NCBI RefSeq assembly: GCF_030232885.1
Contig: NZ_JASPGD010000001.1
Span: 261,399-325,398, forward strand
DNA length: 64,000 bases
From: Corynebacterium sp. MSK297
Lineage (GTDB): Bacteria; Actinomycetota; Actinomycetes; Mycobacteriales; Mycobacteriaceae
Direction of reading: 5' to 3'
The position numbers and the translations under genes are program-made. This document shows positions 26,784 through 38,099 of the stretch, in pieces. Every line of letters starts with the position of its first letter. The stretch's first letter is position 1. The notes below the pieces were generated by a model. It ran no database searches. It saw only the letters and a program-made list of their open reading frames with translations, and was not told the origin of the DNA.

Positions 26784-29700
26784 ACGATGCCGGGGCCCAT
26801 CGTGGCTTTCAGATCCCCCATCAAGTTATTCGAGCGCTCCACTGTCAAGTGATCTCCCAGTACCAAGACTTCCTCGGCCTCGCCGTGGCTCAGCGTCAAG
26901 TACACCTCGGTATCACCCGGGTGATCCAGCAGCACAGATTTCAGCGCGGCAATCGCTTCCATCGAGCACTGCTGCGTGCTCAGGTGCAGGCGCAACGGTA
27001 AGCCTGCTCCCCCACCACGTCCCAGTTCGGGCACGCGCATATCGTTACCGATGACTTTCTGGTCACCGTCACCCCAAACCTGGATCTGGGCTTTGAACAG
27101 GACGATATTGTCCTCGACGATGTCTTCGGCGACCAGCGAATAAGCCTTGCTAAACACCCACACATCCACCTGCGCGCCATGGTGATCCTCAATGGTGACA
27201 ATCGCCCAGGGCGAACCGTCCTTTTTGGAAAAACGCCGGTCAACATTCGAAATAATGCCGCCGATGACGACATTTTGCTTCGGCCGCAGCTCACCGGAAA
27301 CCACCGTCGTCAGCGCGGTATCGGTATAGGCAGCCAGTGCTTGTTCGAAGCCGTCGAGCGGGTGACCAGAAACATACAACCCCAGCATTTCTCGTTCAAG
27401 CGCCAATTCGTGCTTGCGCTCCCACGACTCGTCCGGGACGGTAATCGTAAACGCGTTTTGCTCGTTATCATCGCCACCCATACCTGCGAACAGGTCAAAC
27501 TGACCTTTATCCGCGGCCTTCTTCGTCGATTGCACCGAGTCGACGGCATCTTCCTGGATCAGCATCAACCCCTTACGCGGATGCCCCAACGAATCAAAAG
27601 CACCGGCTTTGATCAAGGCTTCGGTAATCCGCTTCGAGCACGGCAACAGCTCAATCTTGTCCAGATAGTCGCCGAACGAACGGTAGGCACCTTTTTGCTT
27701 GCGCGTTTTAATAATCGAGTTGACCACTTCCGTACCGACGTTGCGCACCGCGCCCATGCCATACCTAATATCCTTGCCGACAGCCATGAACTCGACATCC
27801 GACTCGTTGACATCTGGCGGCATCACCTTGATGCCCAGGTGGCGACAGTCTGCCAGGTAAATCGCGGATTTGTCCTTCTTATCACCCACCGAAGTCAGCA
27901 GCGCAGCCATGTACTCCGCGGTGTAGTAGGCCTTCAGGTATCCCGTCCAGAACGAGACCAGCCCGTAGCCCGCCGCGTGCGATTTGTTGAACGCGTAGGA
28001 CGCGAATGGCTCGATAACGCCCCACAAGGTATCGCAGGCATCTTTGGAATAGCCGTTTTCTGCCATTCCGGAAGAAAACTTCTCGTACTGCTGGGCCAAT
28101 ACTTCCGGTTTCTTCTTACCCATGGCTTTTCGGAAACCATCCGCCTCACCAGCAGTGTAATTCGCGAGTTTCTGCGAAATACGCATGATCTGCTCCTGGT
28201 ACACGATCAAACCATAGGTTTCTGCCAGAATCTCTTCCAGTGGTTCCGCCAGTTCCGGATGAATCGGGGTAATCGGTTTCCGTCCGTTTTTACGGTCGGC
28301 ATAATCCAAGTGGGCATTAACACCCATCGGGCCTGGCCGATACAGCGCAAGCGCGGCGACGATGTCTTTAAAGCCCGTCGGGTTCATGCGTTTCAGCAGC
28401 TCTTGCATACCCGTGGAGTCCAGCTGGAACACACCCAAAGTTTCGCCACGCGACAGCAGCCGGTACACCTCAGAGACGGCGTCGTCGTCAGGCGTGAGTG
28501 TTTCCAGATCAATTTCTTCGCCGCGGTTCTGCCGGATATTGCGCAACGCATCACCGATCACCGTCAGGTTACGCAGCCCCAGAAAGTCCATCTTCAGCAG
28601 GCCGATGGCCTCACAAGCCGGGTAATCCCACCCAGTGATGATCGCACCATCCGCGTTGCGCTTCCACATCGGGATGTGTTCCATCAGCGGCACCGACGCC
28701 ATAATCACCGCACACGCGTGCACGCCGGGTTGGCGCACTACCCCTTCCAACCCGCGGGCGGTGTCGTAAATCTTTTTCACGTCCGGGTCGGATTCGATGA
28801 GGTTGCGCACCTCGGTGGCCTCGGAATAGCGCTCGTGCTCCGGATCCATGATGCCCGACAGCGGAATATCTTTCGCCATGATCGGTGCTGGCAGCGCGCC
28901 GTTGATGCGGTCGGCCATCTGGAAACCGGGTTGCCCGAAGTGCACCTTCGCCGAGTCTTTAATCGCCTGCTTGGTTTTCACCGTGCCGAAGGTGATCACC
29001 TGCGCGATCTTGTCCTCACCCCAGCGTTCTGCGGCATAGGTGATCATTTCTCCGCGCCGGCGGTCATCGAAGTCGATATCGATATCGGGTGCCGACGGAC
29101 GCTCCGGGTTCAAGAAACGCTCGAACAACAGCCCGTGCTCGATGGGGTCGATATTGGTGATCGTCAGCGCGTAGGCCACCAGTGCGCCCGCAGCCGAACC
29201 ACGACCCGGGCCCACCCATATGCCCACAGAGCGGGCATATTTGATGATCTCGGCGACGATCAAAAAATACGACGGATAACCTTTGCCGTCAATGACCTCG
29301 ATTTCATATTCTGCACGCTCAATGTATTCACGAGGCACCTCCTGGCCCGGGAATCGTTCTGCCAGGCCCTCCATGACCTCGTGATGCAGCCAGGTAGTCG
29401 GTGTATAGCCTTCTGGCACATCCGCCACCGGCATGCGGTCATGCGAGTGTTCTTCCCACATGGAGGAATAATCACCGACGCGCTCAGCAATCCACAACGT
29501 GTTATCGCAACCATCGGGAACCATATGATCCCAGGTTTCGCGCATTTCCGCCGCGGATTTGATGTAATAGCCGTCGCCATCGAACTTGAAACGATCCGGG
29601 TCCTGGAACGTCTTGCCGGTCTGCACACACAGCATCGCCTCATGGGCTTTTGCTTGCGATTGCAACACATAATGGCAGTCGTTGGTCACCAGTGGCGGCA

Positions 29701-30346
29701 AGTCCAGGCGTTTGCCGATCTCTAGCAGCTGATCCCTGGTGCGCTTTTCGATGTCCAGACCGTGATCCATCAACTCCAGGAAATAATTTTCCTTGCCGTA
29801 GATGTCCTGCCACATCGCCGCGGCTTCCAAGGCCTCGTTAAATTGGCCCAAGCGCAGGCGGGTCTGTACATCACCCGACGGGCAACCGGTGGTTGCGATG
29901 ATGCCGTCGGCATGCTCGGCGATCAGCTCGGCATCCATGCGTGGCCACTTACCAAGCTGGCCCTCATAGGATGCCAGCGAGGACAGCTTGAACAGATTTT
30001 TCAAGCCCGTAGCGTTTTCCGCGAGCATCGTCTGGTGCAAATAAGCACCGGAGGCGGAGACGTCGTCACGTTTTTGATCCGGGGTTCCCCAGCGCACGCG
30101 GTTTTTATTGAAGCGGGATTCCGGGGCCATATAGGCCTCGATACCGATAATCGGCTTGATGCCTTTCGACGTCATGCGACGATAAAACGCATCGGCACCG
30201 AACATATTGCCGTGGTCGGTCATGCCGACGGCAGGCATTCCTTGCCGGTTAACCTCTTCCGAAAGCAAATCCACCTTCGCCATACCATCCAACATGGAAA
30301 ATTCGGTGTGATTGTGCAGATGAACGAAAGAGGAGTTTTTAGCCAT
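26768..30346 (-). CDS. dnaE: DNA polymerase III alpha subunit
   Basis: DnaE is the replicative polymerase. The 1192-residue protein has the N-terminal PHP domain ([26 protein letters not shown]), the C-family palm with catalytic Asp in [12 protein letters not shown], the fingers with [25 protein letters not shown] and [10 protein letters not shown], and a C-terminal OB fold ([14 protein letters not shown]). PHP histidines and aspartates look intact, so proofreading may be intrinsic as in other actinobacterial DnaE1. It is single-copy in this window and probably essential. Confidence 0.97.
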   Translation of the reverse strand: MAKNSSFVHLHNHTEFSMLDGMAKVDLLSEEVNRQGMPAVGMTDHGNMFGADAFYRRMTSKGIKPIIGIEAYMAPESRFNKNRVRWGTPDQKRDDVSASGAYLHQTMLAENATGLKNLFKLSSLASYEGQLGKWPRMDAELIAEHADGIIATTGCPSGDVQTRLRLGQFNEALEAAAMWQDIYGKENYFLELMDHGLDIEKRTRDQLLEIGKRLDLPPLVTNDCHYVLQSQAKAHEAMLCVQTGKTFQDPDRFKFDGDGYYIKSAAEMRETWDHMVPDGCDNTLWIAERVGDYSSMWEEHSHDRMPVADVPEGYTPTTWLHHEVMEGLAERFPGQEVPREYIERAEYEIEVIDGKGYPSYFLIVAEIIKYARSVGIWVGPGRGSAAGALVAYALTITNIDPIEHGLLFERFLNPERPSAPDIDIDFDDRRRGEMITYAAERWGEDKIAQVITFGTVKTKQAIKDSAKVHFGQPGFQMADRINGALPAPIMAKDIPLSGIMDPEHERYSEATEVRNLIESDPDVKKIYDTARGLEGVVRQPGVHACAVIMASVPLMEHIPMWKRNADGAIITGWDYPACEAIGLLKMDFLGLRNLTVIGDALRNIRQNRGEEIDLETLTPDDDAVSEVYRLLSRGETLGVFQLDSTGMQELLKRMNPTGFKDIVAALALYRPGPMGVNAHLDYADRKNGRKPITPIHPELAEPLEEILAETYGLIVYQEQIMRISQKLANYTAGEADGFRKAMGKKKPEVLAQQYEKFSSGMAENGYSKDACDTLWGVIEPFASYAFNKSHAAGYGLVSFWTGYLKAYYTAEYMAALLTSVGDKKDKSAIYLADCRHLGIKVMPPDVNESDVEFMAVGKDIRYGMGAVRNVGTEVVNSIIKTRKQKGAYRSFGDYLDKIELLPCSKRITEALIKAGAFDSLGHPRKGLMLIQEDAVDSVQSTKKAADKGQFDLFAGMGGDDNEQNAFTITVPDESWERKHELALEREMLGLYVSGHPLDGFEQALAAYTDTALTTVVSGELRPKQNVVIGGIISNVDRRFSKKDGSPWAIVTIEDHHGAQVDVWVFSKAYSLVAEDIVEDNIVLFKAQIQVWGDGDQKVIGNDMRVPELGRGGGAGLPLRLHLSTQQCSMEAIAALKSVLLDHPGDTEVYLTLSHGEAEEVLVLGDHLTVERSNNLMGDLKATMGPGIVMAQT

Positions 30347-30369
30347 GGAGTTATTCTAACGCCAATCGG

Positions 30370-30561
30370 CTAGGACTCCAGTGCCTGTTCTGCACGCGCG
30401 TGAGCTCGTAAAACATAAAAAGCAGCAACCGCACCCAAGAGTGCCGCAAGAAGGCCTGGCCAGGCAAAAGAGCCGTTAAACACGCCAATGACCAAGCTGA
30501 AACAGCCCGCAAAAATCGCCAACAGTGCGACGCTAAACGTGATCGATTCTCGCTTCTTCAT
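30370..30561 (-). CDS. Small two-helix membrane protein
   Basis: A 63-residue protein with two hydrophobic helices (ITFSVALLAIFAGCFSLVIG and WPGLLAALLGAVAAFYVL), a basic start (MKKRES) and a charged end. The function is unknown. It lies 11 bp downstream of the 30573 gene and 23 bp upstream of dnaE on the same strand. Confidence 0.6.
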   Translation of the reverse strand: MKKRESITFSVALLAIFAGCFSLVIGVFNGSFAWPGLLAALLGAVAAFYVLRAHARAEQALES

Positions 30562-30572
30562 AGCCCTGAATT

Positions 30573-31157
30573 CTAGCCGACGTTCGCGGACGGATGGAAG
30601 GTAACCTGCGGTGGGCTGATGCCGAACTGCCCGAATACTGCATCAGGCGGCAATACCTCGACAGCATAGACATGCTGGGTGTGCACCAGCGGTGCTAGGC
30701 GGCTCGGAGTGTCATAGGCAACGATGGCGATGACACCCGGTGTTGTCGCACCTGAGGAGGCAGCGAGAACATTCGCAAAAACCTCGCCACGAGCGCCTGC
30801 CGCACTGTGTGTGCTGGCATCGGTGGGTTCCGGCAGGGCTAGGATCTGTAAATCCTGCGTGATGACAGTGCCAACACGGTGGAGATCCGCGACGAGTTCG
30901 CCTGCTTCTGCACTGGTGAGCGGTTCGGTGAAAGACACCATCGCGAAAGCATTATGCCCTGGCGCGCCGGCGAGTGCTGCGGCCAGGGAGTCGTCGGCAA
31001 GCGATTGATACTCGGCATCGGTCTGCTGTGCGTGCTGGCCCAGGTGATCGCCAGCGAAAGGCCGCGGGCGGGTGTAATCATCGCCGCCGGCCAACCACAG
31101 CAGCCCCGCAAGCAGCGAGGTAACGACGAGCAGTTCGCCGAGAGTGCGGGTAAACAT
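30573..31157 (-). CDS. Membrane-anchored protein of unknown function
   Basis: A 194-residue protein (ATG at 31157) with one N-terminal hydrophobic segment (LGELLVVTSLLAGLLWLAGG) and an extracytoplasmic part without cysteines or a known family. A TTG at 31178 directly after the RluD gene stop is an alternative start. Sequence marks such as AFAMVSFTEPLTSAEAGELV and VIAIVAYDTPSRLAPLV suggest an alpha/beta domain. It follows the pseudouridine synthase gene closely. Confidence 0.65.
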   Translation of the reverse strand: MFTRTLGELLVVTSLLAGLLWLAGGDDYTRPRPFAGDHLGQHAQQTDAEYQSLADDSLAAALAGAPGHNAFAMVSFTEPLTSAEAGELVADLHRVGTVITQDLQILALPEPTDASTHSAAGARGEVFANVLAASSGATTPGVIAIVAYDTPSRLAPLVHTQHVYAVEVLPPDAVFGQFGISPPQVTFHPSANVG

Positions 31158-31178
31158 CGTGTGCCCATTTCCCCGCAA

Positions 31179-32114
31179 CTACTGCCGCAGCTTGCCGAGG
31201 GCGTCGGCAAGATCATCCGGGTACGGCGCCTCGATTTCCATCCAGTGCCCGTCGGCAGGATGGTGAAAACCAACCTTGACCGCGTGCAACCATTGCCGGT
31301 TAAGCCCCAGGCGCTGCGCAAGATTCGGATCGGAGCCATACATAGGATCACCACAACACGGGTGGCCAAGCGCGGACATGTGCACGCGAATCTGGTGGGT
31401 GCGCCCAGTTTCCAGGGAGATCTCCAGCAGGCTGGCCTCCCGGAATGCTTCGAGCAAGCGGTAGTGGGTGATGGCTCGTTTGCCGTCGTCGGTGACCGCG
31501 AATTTCCATCCGGAACTCGGGTGGCGTCCGATGGAACCGTCCACGGTGCCCTCGATCGGATCCGGCAGCCCTTGCACCAGCGCGTGATAGGTTTTGGAAA
31601 CAGTGCGCTGGCGAAATGCGTTTTTCAGGCTGCTGTAGCCACGCTCTGAGGCGGCGACCACCATCACCCCCGAGGTGCCGACGTCAAGGCGTTGCACAAT
31701 TCCCTTGCGTTCCGGCGGGCCGGACGTCGAAATGCGGAAACCGGCCGCAGCTAGGCCTCCCACGACAGTCGGGCCTTCCCAGCCGACGGTGGGGTGCGCA
31801 ACCACGCCGACAGGTTTGTGCACGGCAATCAGGTCATCATCGAAATAGAGAATCTCCATGCCTTCGACGAGTTCTTCCTTCGGCACCAGTGGTTTCGCCG
31901 GTTCCGGGAGCGTGACCTCCAGCCAGGCTCCTTCGTGCAGGCGGTCAGACTTGCCGACGATCGTGCCGTCGACAAGCACGTCCCCGTCCGCGCTCAAGCT
32001 GGCCGCGACTGTACGTGAGAGCCCAAGCAACTTGGCCAGCGCGGCGTCGACACGCATGCCGGCTAGGCCTTCCGGCACCGGAAGTGAGCGGGTTTCGCGA
32101 GAATTAGTGCTCAT
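31179..32114 (-). CDS. RluD-family 23S rRNA pseudouridine synthase
   Basis: A 311-residue RluA/RluD-type enzyme that isomerises uridines in 23S rRNA. An N-terminal S4 domain ([28 protein letters not shown]) precedes the catalytic domain with [11 protein letters not shown], the Asp motif [13 protein letters not shown] and [17 protein letters not shown]. The length is normal. It overlaps the lspA stop by 11 bp, a common actinobacterial pairing. The last codons contain a CTTGCCGA/TCGGCAAG hairpin. Confidence 0.92.
   Translation of the reverse strand: MSTNSRETRSLPVPEGLAGMRVDAALAKLLGLSRTVAASLSADGDVLVDGTIVGKSDRLHEGAWLEVTLPEPAKPLVPKEELVEGMEILYFDDDLIAVHKPVGVVAHPTVGWEGPTVVGGLAAAGFRISTSGPPERKGIVQRLDVGTSGVMVVAASERGYSSLKNAFRQRTVSKTYHALVQGLPDPIEGTVDGSIGRHPSSGWKFAVTDDGKRAITHYRLLEAFREASLLEISLETGRTHQIRVHMSALGHPCCGDPMYGSDPNLAQRLGLNRQWLHAVKVGFHHPADGHWMEIEAPYPDDLADALGKLRQ
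31191..31211. repeat. Inverted pair of the GTCGGCAAG motif in a gene end
   Basis: CTTGCCGA at 31191-31198 and TCGGCAAG at 31204-31211 form 8-bp arms around a 5-nt loop, 10 bases inside the coding end of the pseudouridine synthase gene. The second arm is a full copy of the over-represented 9-mer. Confidence 0.7.
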
Positions 32115-32643
32115 CGTCGGCCTCCTGAGAATCAGCCTTACGTGCGCGGCGTTCTTCGGTGAATACCGCGATCAAAAACAGTGCGACGCCGACGGTAATG
32201 AATGAGTCCGCAACGTTGAAGATGGCGAAATCACCCACGGAAATGAAATCCACCACGTGGCCGAACCAAAAACCGGGTTCGCGCAGTAGCCGGTCCACGA
32301 GGTTGCCACCCGCGCCGCCAGCGACCATGGCCAGCGCGATTGCTTGGAATCGGTCGTCGATGCGCGGTGCTGCGATGAGCACACCGACGAGGAAGACCAG
32401 TTGGAAGGTGGTAAACAGCCAGGTCGATGATTCACCGCCCAGCGAGAATGCCGCGCCCGGGTTGTAGACCAGCAGGAAGCGGAACCAGTCGCCGATGATG
32501 TGGAGTGCTTGACCGGGTTCTAGTGCAGCTTCGATGGCGATTTTGCTGGCTTGGTCGAACGCGACGACGGCCGCGATGATCAGCAGCATGAGCCGCAGGT
32601 AGGGTGCGCGTCGTCGAGTTGGCAACGTTTTTAACCTAGTCAC
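32104..32643 (-). CDS. lspA: Lipoprotein signal peptidase
   Basis: LspA is the aspartyl membrane protease that cuts lipoprotein signal peptides after Lgt has acted. The 179-residue protein has four membrane helices and the family motifs [27 protein letters not shown] (first catalytic Asp) and [11 protein letters not shown] (second). The start is the GTG at 32643 with AGGAA upstream; the frame is open far upstream to 33765, but that part is antisense to a lipoprotein gene and is not family-like. Confidence 0.95.
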   Translation of the reverse strand: MTRLKTLPTRRRAPYLRLMLLIIAAVVAFDQASKIAIEAALEPGQALHIIGDWFRFLLVYNPGAAFSLGGESSTWLFTTFQLVFLVGVLIAAPRIDDRFQAIALAMVAGGAGGNLVDRLLREPGFWFGHVVDFISVGDFAIFNVADSFITVGVALFLIAVFTEERRARKADSQEADDEH

Positions 32644-32707
32644 GAGTTTTATTGTTCCTGAAAGTGGGGTTTTACGTGAAATCGCGGCGCTGGTTAGACT
32701 GGCGTTC

Positions 32708-33820
32708 GTGATTTCTGCTGCTGCTATTGTTCGATTCGCTTCCGCCGGACGGACTTCTTCCGGACGGAATTCTTCCCGACGCTCTGGCGCTTCCCGACGC
32801 GTCACTGCTGCCTCCTTGCTGACCGCTTCTGCACTGGTGTTGGCTGCGTGCGGTGATGACGGGGCTGGTGCTGACGGTTCCGGTAACCTCGGCAGCGCTA
32901 ATAGCGCAGGTAGTGCTGGTGAGCGTCGCGGTGCGGCCCCTGCCACAGAGCAAGCGATCGGCTTGCCTATTGACCCTCCACGCATCGAAGTTGCCTCCAC
33001 TGGTGAGGGTGAACGCGTGGCCTTGGAATATGACGATGTCGACGCCGAGCAGGCAGTTGATGTCGAGGTGTCGGAGGGGTTTGAGCAACTGGTGATGCGT
33101 AATGAGCAGTTGGTCACCGAGGCCCCCCAGGCTAGTGAGATGGTGACTACTACCCTGCCGGTTGCTGGTTCCGTGTTGGTTCCGGAGGGATTTGATGAGT
33201 CCACTCCGGGCGCGGATTCTTCGCGGCATGTGGATTTCCGGGTACGGGACCCGAAGATTTCTGGTGATTCGGCAGACATTACCTCTGCTGATGGTTTTGG
33301 TTTCGGCTGGTTGGCTGAGCCGAATGGCCAGTTGAATACGCTGTTGTTGGCTGCCCCAGAGCGAGCAAGCGATGAAGCCCGCGCGATCATGGAGCAGTCT
33401 TTGACGAAGTTGGTCTCTACTCCGGTGGTATTTCCGGAGGAACCGGTTGGCGTGGGTGCGGAGTGGTCGGTGGATTTGCGCGTCGCTGGCGAGGCCACGA
33501 TGTTGCAGACCACTACGTTTACCGTCACCGAGATTTCTGGCGATGAGGTCACGTTGAATGTTGCCGTCGAGCAGCGCCCTGCTTTGGGTGCATTGTCGTT
33601 GGAGGGCCACGCTGGTGCGGAAGGGTTTGCTGATGACACGTTGAACGTAACCAGTACGGATACGCGTTCGACGGGTTCGCTGACTGTTAATGTGCATAAG
33701 CCGTTGCCAGTTTCCGGCGAACTCGACTTCACCACTCGCGTGGTGTACGGCAATGACAGCGGCAAGGCCAGCGTCGTACAGGATTCCTCGACTCGCTTGC
33801 GCTTTATCAGCGCAGAGTAG
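32708..33820 (+). CDS. Lipoprotein of unknown function
   Basis: A 370-residue lipoprotein. A long basic N-region rich in Arg and Ser precedes the hydrophobic segment and lipobox ALVLAACGD near residue 46, so Lgt and LspA should anchor it outside the membrane. The mature part has Gly/Ser/Ala-rich beginning and a beta-rich domain (VTEISGDEVTLNVAVEQRPALG) with paired strands; it may be the actinobacterial DUF6263 type, which is recall, not a search. The start codon is GTG. It is divergent from lspA. Confidence 0.7.
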   Translation: MISAAAIVRFASAGRTSSGRNSSRRSGASRRVTAASLLTASALVLAACGDDGAGADGSGNLGSANSAGSAGERRGAAPATEQAIGLPIDPPRIEVASTGEGERVALEYDDVDAEQAVDVEVSEGFEQLVMRNEQLVTEAPQASEMVTTTLPVAGSVLVPEGFDESTPGADSSRHVDFRVRDPKISGDSADITSADGFGFGWLAEPNGQLNTLLLAAPERASDEARAIMEQSLTKLVSTPVVFPEEPVGVGAEWSVDLRVAGEATMLQTTTFTVTEISGDEVTLNVAVEQRPALGALSLEGHAGAEGFADDTLNVTSTDTRSTGSLTVNVHKPLPVSGELDFTTRVVYGNDSGKASVVQDSSTRLRFISAE

Positions 33821-33863
33821 GCAGCGAAGTAGGCGGATAAGAAATAGGCGTACGCGCGAATCT

Positions 33864-35669
33864 TTAGAATGGTGGCTCATCAGAGGCGCTATAGGTTGTG
33901 CTAGCCGCAGCTTTCTCCTTGTCCGCGATATAGTCATCTATCCCTTCCGGTCCGAGTGCTTCCAACCACGCTTTTTCTTCCAACAACTCCAGCCGCTCCG
34001 TAGCACAGGATTTATCTGTACCCATCCGAGCACGACACCGCGCCAACGAAATATCCAACCAACCCAGTGCCTTATCCCATAACGCTTGCCGACGCTGGGC
34101 TTGTTGTTTTTCTTCTTCATTCCGGTACTGCCGATATGTGCTGTCCTGGGCTGCTTCAAACGGATTAATAATCGGACCGGATACAGCACCAAAGCCCGAA
34201 CCAGCACCAACACCGAAATAGGTTCTCCTCGAAGACTTGCCGTTGTGGGCAGAATCTTGTGCCTGCTCGGTTTTTCGCCGCGCATCACGCTCACGCATCT
34301 TCGCCATCCGGTCGGCCTTATGTTTTTCTTGCCGAATCTTGTCCGCTTGGGCTTGTTCCCGGCGCTCTTGCCGGTAGCGTGCAGCCTGGTCCGCCACCGT
34401 GCACACCCACTTCCGCTGCGAATTCGCCAGCGGACCATTGGGCTCAGTTGATGACCACGAACCGTCAGCAAACAACCACACCACAGTTCCTGAAGCCGGT
34501 TCAAAAATAGGCCGGGCTCGACGATCCGTTTTGATGTTGTGGTGATGCTGGCACAGCGCCACCAAATTCGCAGGTGTAGTTGGCCCGCCCTCGTCGTATT
34601 CAATGACATGATCCAACTGCGATGTTGCTGCAGGTTTGCTACAACCGGGATACCGGCACGTGCCATCCCTGCCGACTACTGCCGACCGGATCGCGGGACT
34701 AACCCTATAACCGGCCATCTGTAAGGTCAGTGCATCATCGGCATCCACAATTTTGGTTGCCTGACTAGCAAGATCCTCAGCTTGCTTGCCGAATACCACC
34801 TCGTAGCCTGTACCAGTCGCAGTCGCTGTATCCGTGGAAACAAACACTGGGGCACCGGGAACATCACTAGCCCGATAGCACTGCAGGCTCACCTTCGGCC
34901 CACTAGCGCCAAGGAGTAATTCCACAGTGGCATCACGCATCGAAAGCCCTGTGTCTTTCGCGTGCGCCCGAATCCGCGCATCGATTGTGGCGAATGTTGC
35001 CACATCTGTATCGAAGCGGAAACACCGCGCATTATCACCGCTACGCTGACTAATGGGAATATCGAAGTGCTCAAAATCTTTCCGGTCAGCCTGTCGCGGT
35101 TTGTCAGCGACCGTAGAATCCAGTGCTTCGATTTCTTTGCTGATTCTTCGCGCAATCGCATTTTTTGTGGGCATCACCTGCCCTGGTTTCTTTGGGCAAA
35201 GGTATTTCACCAGCATTGCGTCAATATGCCGGTAAAGGGATGCGTCGGCATCGCCAGCTTTATCCATCGCCCGGTCAATAGAAATCCAGCGCTCTAGATC
35301 GATATGCCACATCCGAGTCGCTATCTCATACAACTTTGGCAATTCTCGCATGCGTACAAAAGCATGCACGAGTTGTTCGACCCGGTACGGCGAGAGCCCG
35401 GTATCTGCTACCAGGCCGGTAAAAAGCTCATCAACATCACTGTGGTTGGTATCTATCAGTCCATGCCAGAAATAGAATTCCTGCCGCCGCAGCTGTAATC
35501 CAGATAACGCTTGCTGGTTATCAGGGTTGCAGTGAGAATAAAACGGTTCCGGAAACCGCGGCAAAGCCGCAACGTCATCGTCACAATCATTGTTGTTGTC
35601 ATCGCTGCGATTGTTTCTGTGATTGTCACTGTGGTGATCTTTGTGGCTTTCGCTATCGCGACTATACAT
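33864..35669 (-). CDS. DUF222/HNH endonuclease-signature protein
   Basis: A 601-residue actinobacterial 13E12/DUF222-type protein. The first 30 residues are His, Asn and Asp-rich. The DUF222 part follows, then an HNH nuclease motif near residue 345: CRYPGCSKPAATSQLDHV, then LVALCQHHHNIKTD, with all four zinc cysteine/histidine positions and the catalytic His present. The C-terminal third is a charged coiled coil rich in Arg, Gln, Lys. Such genes occur in many copies in actinobacteria; the role is unknown. GGGGAGGGG sits 4 bp before the ATG at 35669. Confidence 0.85.
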   Translation of the reverse strand: MYSRDSESHKDHHSDNHRNNRSDDNNNDCDDDVAALPRFPEPFYSHCNPDNQQALSGLQLRRQEFYFWHGLIDTNHSDVDELFTGLVADTGLSPYRVEQLVHAFVRMRELPKLYEIATRMWHIDLERWISIDRAMDKAGDADASLYRHIDAMLVKYLCPKKPGQVMPTKNAIARRISKEIEALDSTVADKPRQADRKDFEHFDIPISQRSGDNARCFRFDTDVATFATIDARIRAHAKDTGLSMRDATVELLLGASGPKVSLQCYRASDVPGAPVFVSTDTATATGTGYEVVFGKQAEDLASQATKIVDADDALTLQMAGYRVSPAIRSAVVGRDGTCRYPGCSKPAATSQLDHVIEYDEGGPTTPANLVALCQHHHNIKTDRRARPIFEPASGTVVWLFADGSWSSTEPNGPLANSQRKWVCTVADQAARYRQERREQAQADKIRQEKHKADRMAKMRERDARRKTEQAQDSAHNGKSSRRTYFGVGAGSGFGAVSGPIINPFEAAQDSTYRQYRNEEEKQQAQRRQALWDKALGWLDISLARCRARMGTDKSCATERLELLEEKAWLEALGPEGIDDYIADKEKAAASTTYSASDEPPF

Positions 35670-36376
35670 AATCCCCTCCCCCGAAATCATTTTCTACAAG
35701 TAGTAACTTCAGCCTATTTAATGGACTTAGATTAAGCAATAGTGTTCGAAAACGTATTGAGCCCCTAGAAGCAGGACTCAACCGAAGTCTGCACCAAACA
35801 CTAAAACCATCCCCTCACACCCACCGTCGAAACCATGCACATATATTCGAACGACGTATGTCCGAACAGGAAAAACAAACGAGCGCTCGAATCCACCCAT
35901 TCGTCGGCAAGCACCCCGTGCCCATGCACCAGCCACGCACACCAGCCACGCATATCAATCCCAGATATCAATCCCTAAGAAGTGGGTTTTGCAGGCAATT
36001 CAATTTCGTGAATTACGCTGTGTTAACGTCATTTTCGTGACTTGAATTACCGCTTCAACCCCAGCATCGGGATAACTGAATCGATTTAGCCACAAGCAGT
36101 ATTTCGAAAGCAGAAACGGAATTCCCGCGTGGCAAGCCTGTTTCTGCTACCAAAACAAATACCTGCCCCCTGGGCTTCAACTACATATCTGATTACGTGC
36201 CGGTCGCACACTGCATGCGCTGCTGCATACGCCGCTGTTGCCGCCACCGCATTCGCGTCTCACCACGTAAAACTTCGTACGGAGAGGCCCCAAGGCCCGT
36301 TGGCCAGCCTCAGCGCTACGGCCTTACAACCTCACTACGAAGCTTTTTATCCACCTCACAGTTCGGAGTGTCTCCC
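35670..36376. other. Intergenic region before the lactate permease
   Basis: About 700 bp between divergent genes. No ORF with coding character was found on either strand. It contains one copy of the GTCGGCAAG motif at 35903-35911 outside any gene. A lactate-responsive operator for the permease would be expected here, but I cannot point to one. Confidence 0.5.
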
Positions 36377-38050
36377 ATGAACCAATTTATGGTTAATACC
36401 GAAGCGATCGGAGGAAGCCTCGGGCTCACAGCGCTCGTCTCCGCCGTTCCACTGGTGACCTTCTTCGTCATGCTGTTGTTCGTGAAAGCACGCGCACACA
36501 CCTCCGGCGCCGCAGCACTGCTGGCTGCCCTGCTCATCGCAATCTTTGGCATGAGCATGCCTGTCGACGCCGCGATTTCCTCGGCATTCCGCGGTGGCCT
36601 CTTCGGTTTGCTGCCTATCGTCTGGGTCATTATGATGGCGATCTGGTTCTACCAGGTCACCGTGGCGTCTGGCCGGTTCGAGGATCTACGTCGCACATTC
36701 GACGCCCTCGGCAACGGTGATATCCGCATCCAGGCAATCCTCATCGCTTTCTGTTTCGGTGGCTTGCTGGAAGCACTCGCCGGATTCGGCGCACCGGTAG
36801 CTATCACCGCTACCATGATTCTGGCCTTGGGAGTCAAGCCGCTCAAGGCTGCGACCACCGTTTTGCTGGCCAACACCGCACCGGTAGCTTTCGGCGCCGT
36901 CGCCATCCCGATTACCACCGCAGGTAACGTCGGTGGCCGTACCATCGAGCAGACCGAAAACATCGCCGCTATCGTCGGCCACCAGGCACCATTTTTTGCC
37001 TTCTTCGTGCCATTCATCCTGCTGTTCATCCTCGACGGGACCCGCGGTATGCGCGAAGCCGCCCCAGCCGCAGCAGTCATCGGCGGTGCCTTCGCCATCG
37101 CACAGTGGTGGGCGTCGAACTTCTTCGCCTACCAGCTCACCGACATCGTCGCCTGCCTGGTCTCACTGGGTGCCGCCTTCGCCTTCCTGCGTGTCTGGCA
37201 GCCGAAGGGCATTGCCGCGATGCGCAAGCGCCTCGACATCCCAGAGCGCGAAGACGATGGCGAAGTTCTCACCAAAAACCGCGTGTGGATGGCCATGATG
37301 CCGTACGCCGTCGTGACCGTCATCTTCGGCTTGGCCAACCTGGGAGAAACCATCCCAGGAATCCTGGACAAACCAAAGATTTCCTTCGCCTGGCCACTGC
37401 TCACTGACCGCCTCGTCAGCGCGACTGGCAGTGTCATCGACACCTCATATACATTCAAGATCATCAACAACCCGGGTACGCTGTTGCTGATTTCTGGCAT
37501 CATCGTCGCCGTTGCATACGGCATCTTCAACCACAACGGCAAATTCCGCGTGAAAGCAAGCGACGTCGTCAGCGAGCTGACCAGCACCGCATACAAGATG
37601 CGCTGGACCGCTCTGACCATCGTGCTGGTCCTAGCACTCGCGTACGTCATGAACTACTCCGGCCAGACCGTGGCTATGGGCACCTATGTGGCCTCGCTCG
37701 GCGCAGTGTACGGCTTCCTCGCACCGGTTCTGGGCTGGGTCGGTACCGCGATTACCGGTTCCGACACATCCGCCAACGCGCTATTCGCCAACCTGCAGGT
37801 CACCGCCGCAAATAACATTGGCCTGAACCCAGACCTGCTGCTGGCAGCGAACACCACCGGTGGTGTCGTCGGCAAGATGATCTCGCCACAGTCGCTGGCC
37901 ATTGCCGCTACCGCCGTCAACCTGGAGGGCAAAGAAAGCGCAATCTTCAAGTCCGTCGTCGGCTACTCCATCGTGTTGCTGATCGGACTCTGCACCCTTG
38001 TCTTCTTGCAGACCAACATTCTGTCCTGGATGGCGCCCGTCGTGAACTAA
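36377..38050 (+). CDS. lldP: L-lactate permease
   Basis: A 557-residue LctP-family proton/L-lactate symporter with about 13-14 membrane helices. Family regions are AFCFGGLLEALAGFGAPVAITATM, seen as GGLLEALAGFGAPVAI, then NTAPVAFGAV, and the late WVGTAITGSDTSANALFANL with TTGGVVGKMISPQS. ATG at 36377 gives MNQFMVNTEAIGG, with GGAG about 10 bp upstream; in-frame sequence before it lacks similarity. It could feed the LutA-type pathway at the right end of the window and the FAD/Fe-S dehydrogenase. Confidence 0.93.
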   Translation: MNQFMVNTEAIGGSLGLTALVSAVPLVTFFVMLLFVKARAHTSGAAALLAALLIAIFGMSMPVDAAISSAFRGGLFGLLPIVWVIMMAIWFYQVTVASGRFEDLRRTFDALGNGDIRIQAILIAFCFGGLLEALAGFGAPVAITATMILALGVKPLKAATTVLLANTAPVAFGAVAIPITTAGNVGGRTIEQTENIAAIVGHQAPFFAFFVPFILLFILDGTRGMREAAPAAAVIGGAFAIAQWWASNFFAYQLTDIVACLVSLGAAFAFLRVWQPKGIAAMRKRLDIPEREDDGEVLTKNRVWMAMMPYAVVTVIFGLANLGETIPGILDKPKISFAWPLLTDRLVSATGSVIDTSYTFKIINNPGTLLLISGIIVAVAYGIFNHNGKFRVKASDVVSELTSTAYKMRWTALTIVLVLALAYVMNYSGQTVAMGTYVASLGAVYGFLAPVLGWVGTAITGSDTSANALFANLQVTAANNIGLNPDLLLAANTTGGVVGKMISPQSLAIAATAVNLEGKESAIFKSVVGYSIVLLIGLCTLVFLQTNILSWMAPVVN

Positions 38051-38099
38051 AAATCACACAACCAGCAACTGGCAGGCAACAACCAGCAGGCAAGACAAT

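Noticed and set aside
27179..29725. 848-codon forward frame opposite dnaE
   Set aside because: It is a GC-driven mirror of dnaE with Arg/His-rich nonsense; dnaE has all family motifs.
32644..33765. Long upstream extension of the lspA frame
   Set aside because: It is antisense to the lipoprotein gene at 32708, Ser/Thr-rich without family similarity; the GTG at 32643 fits lspA.
35740..35880. LexA boxes in the gap near TCGAAC and TTCGAA sequences
   Set aside because: Arm spacing does not fit a LexA site and there is no SOS gene next to it.
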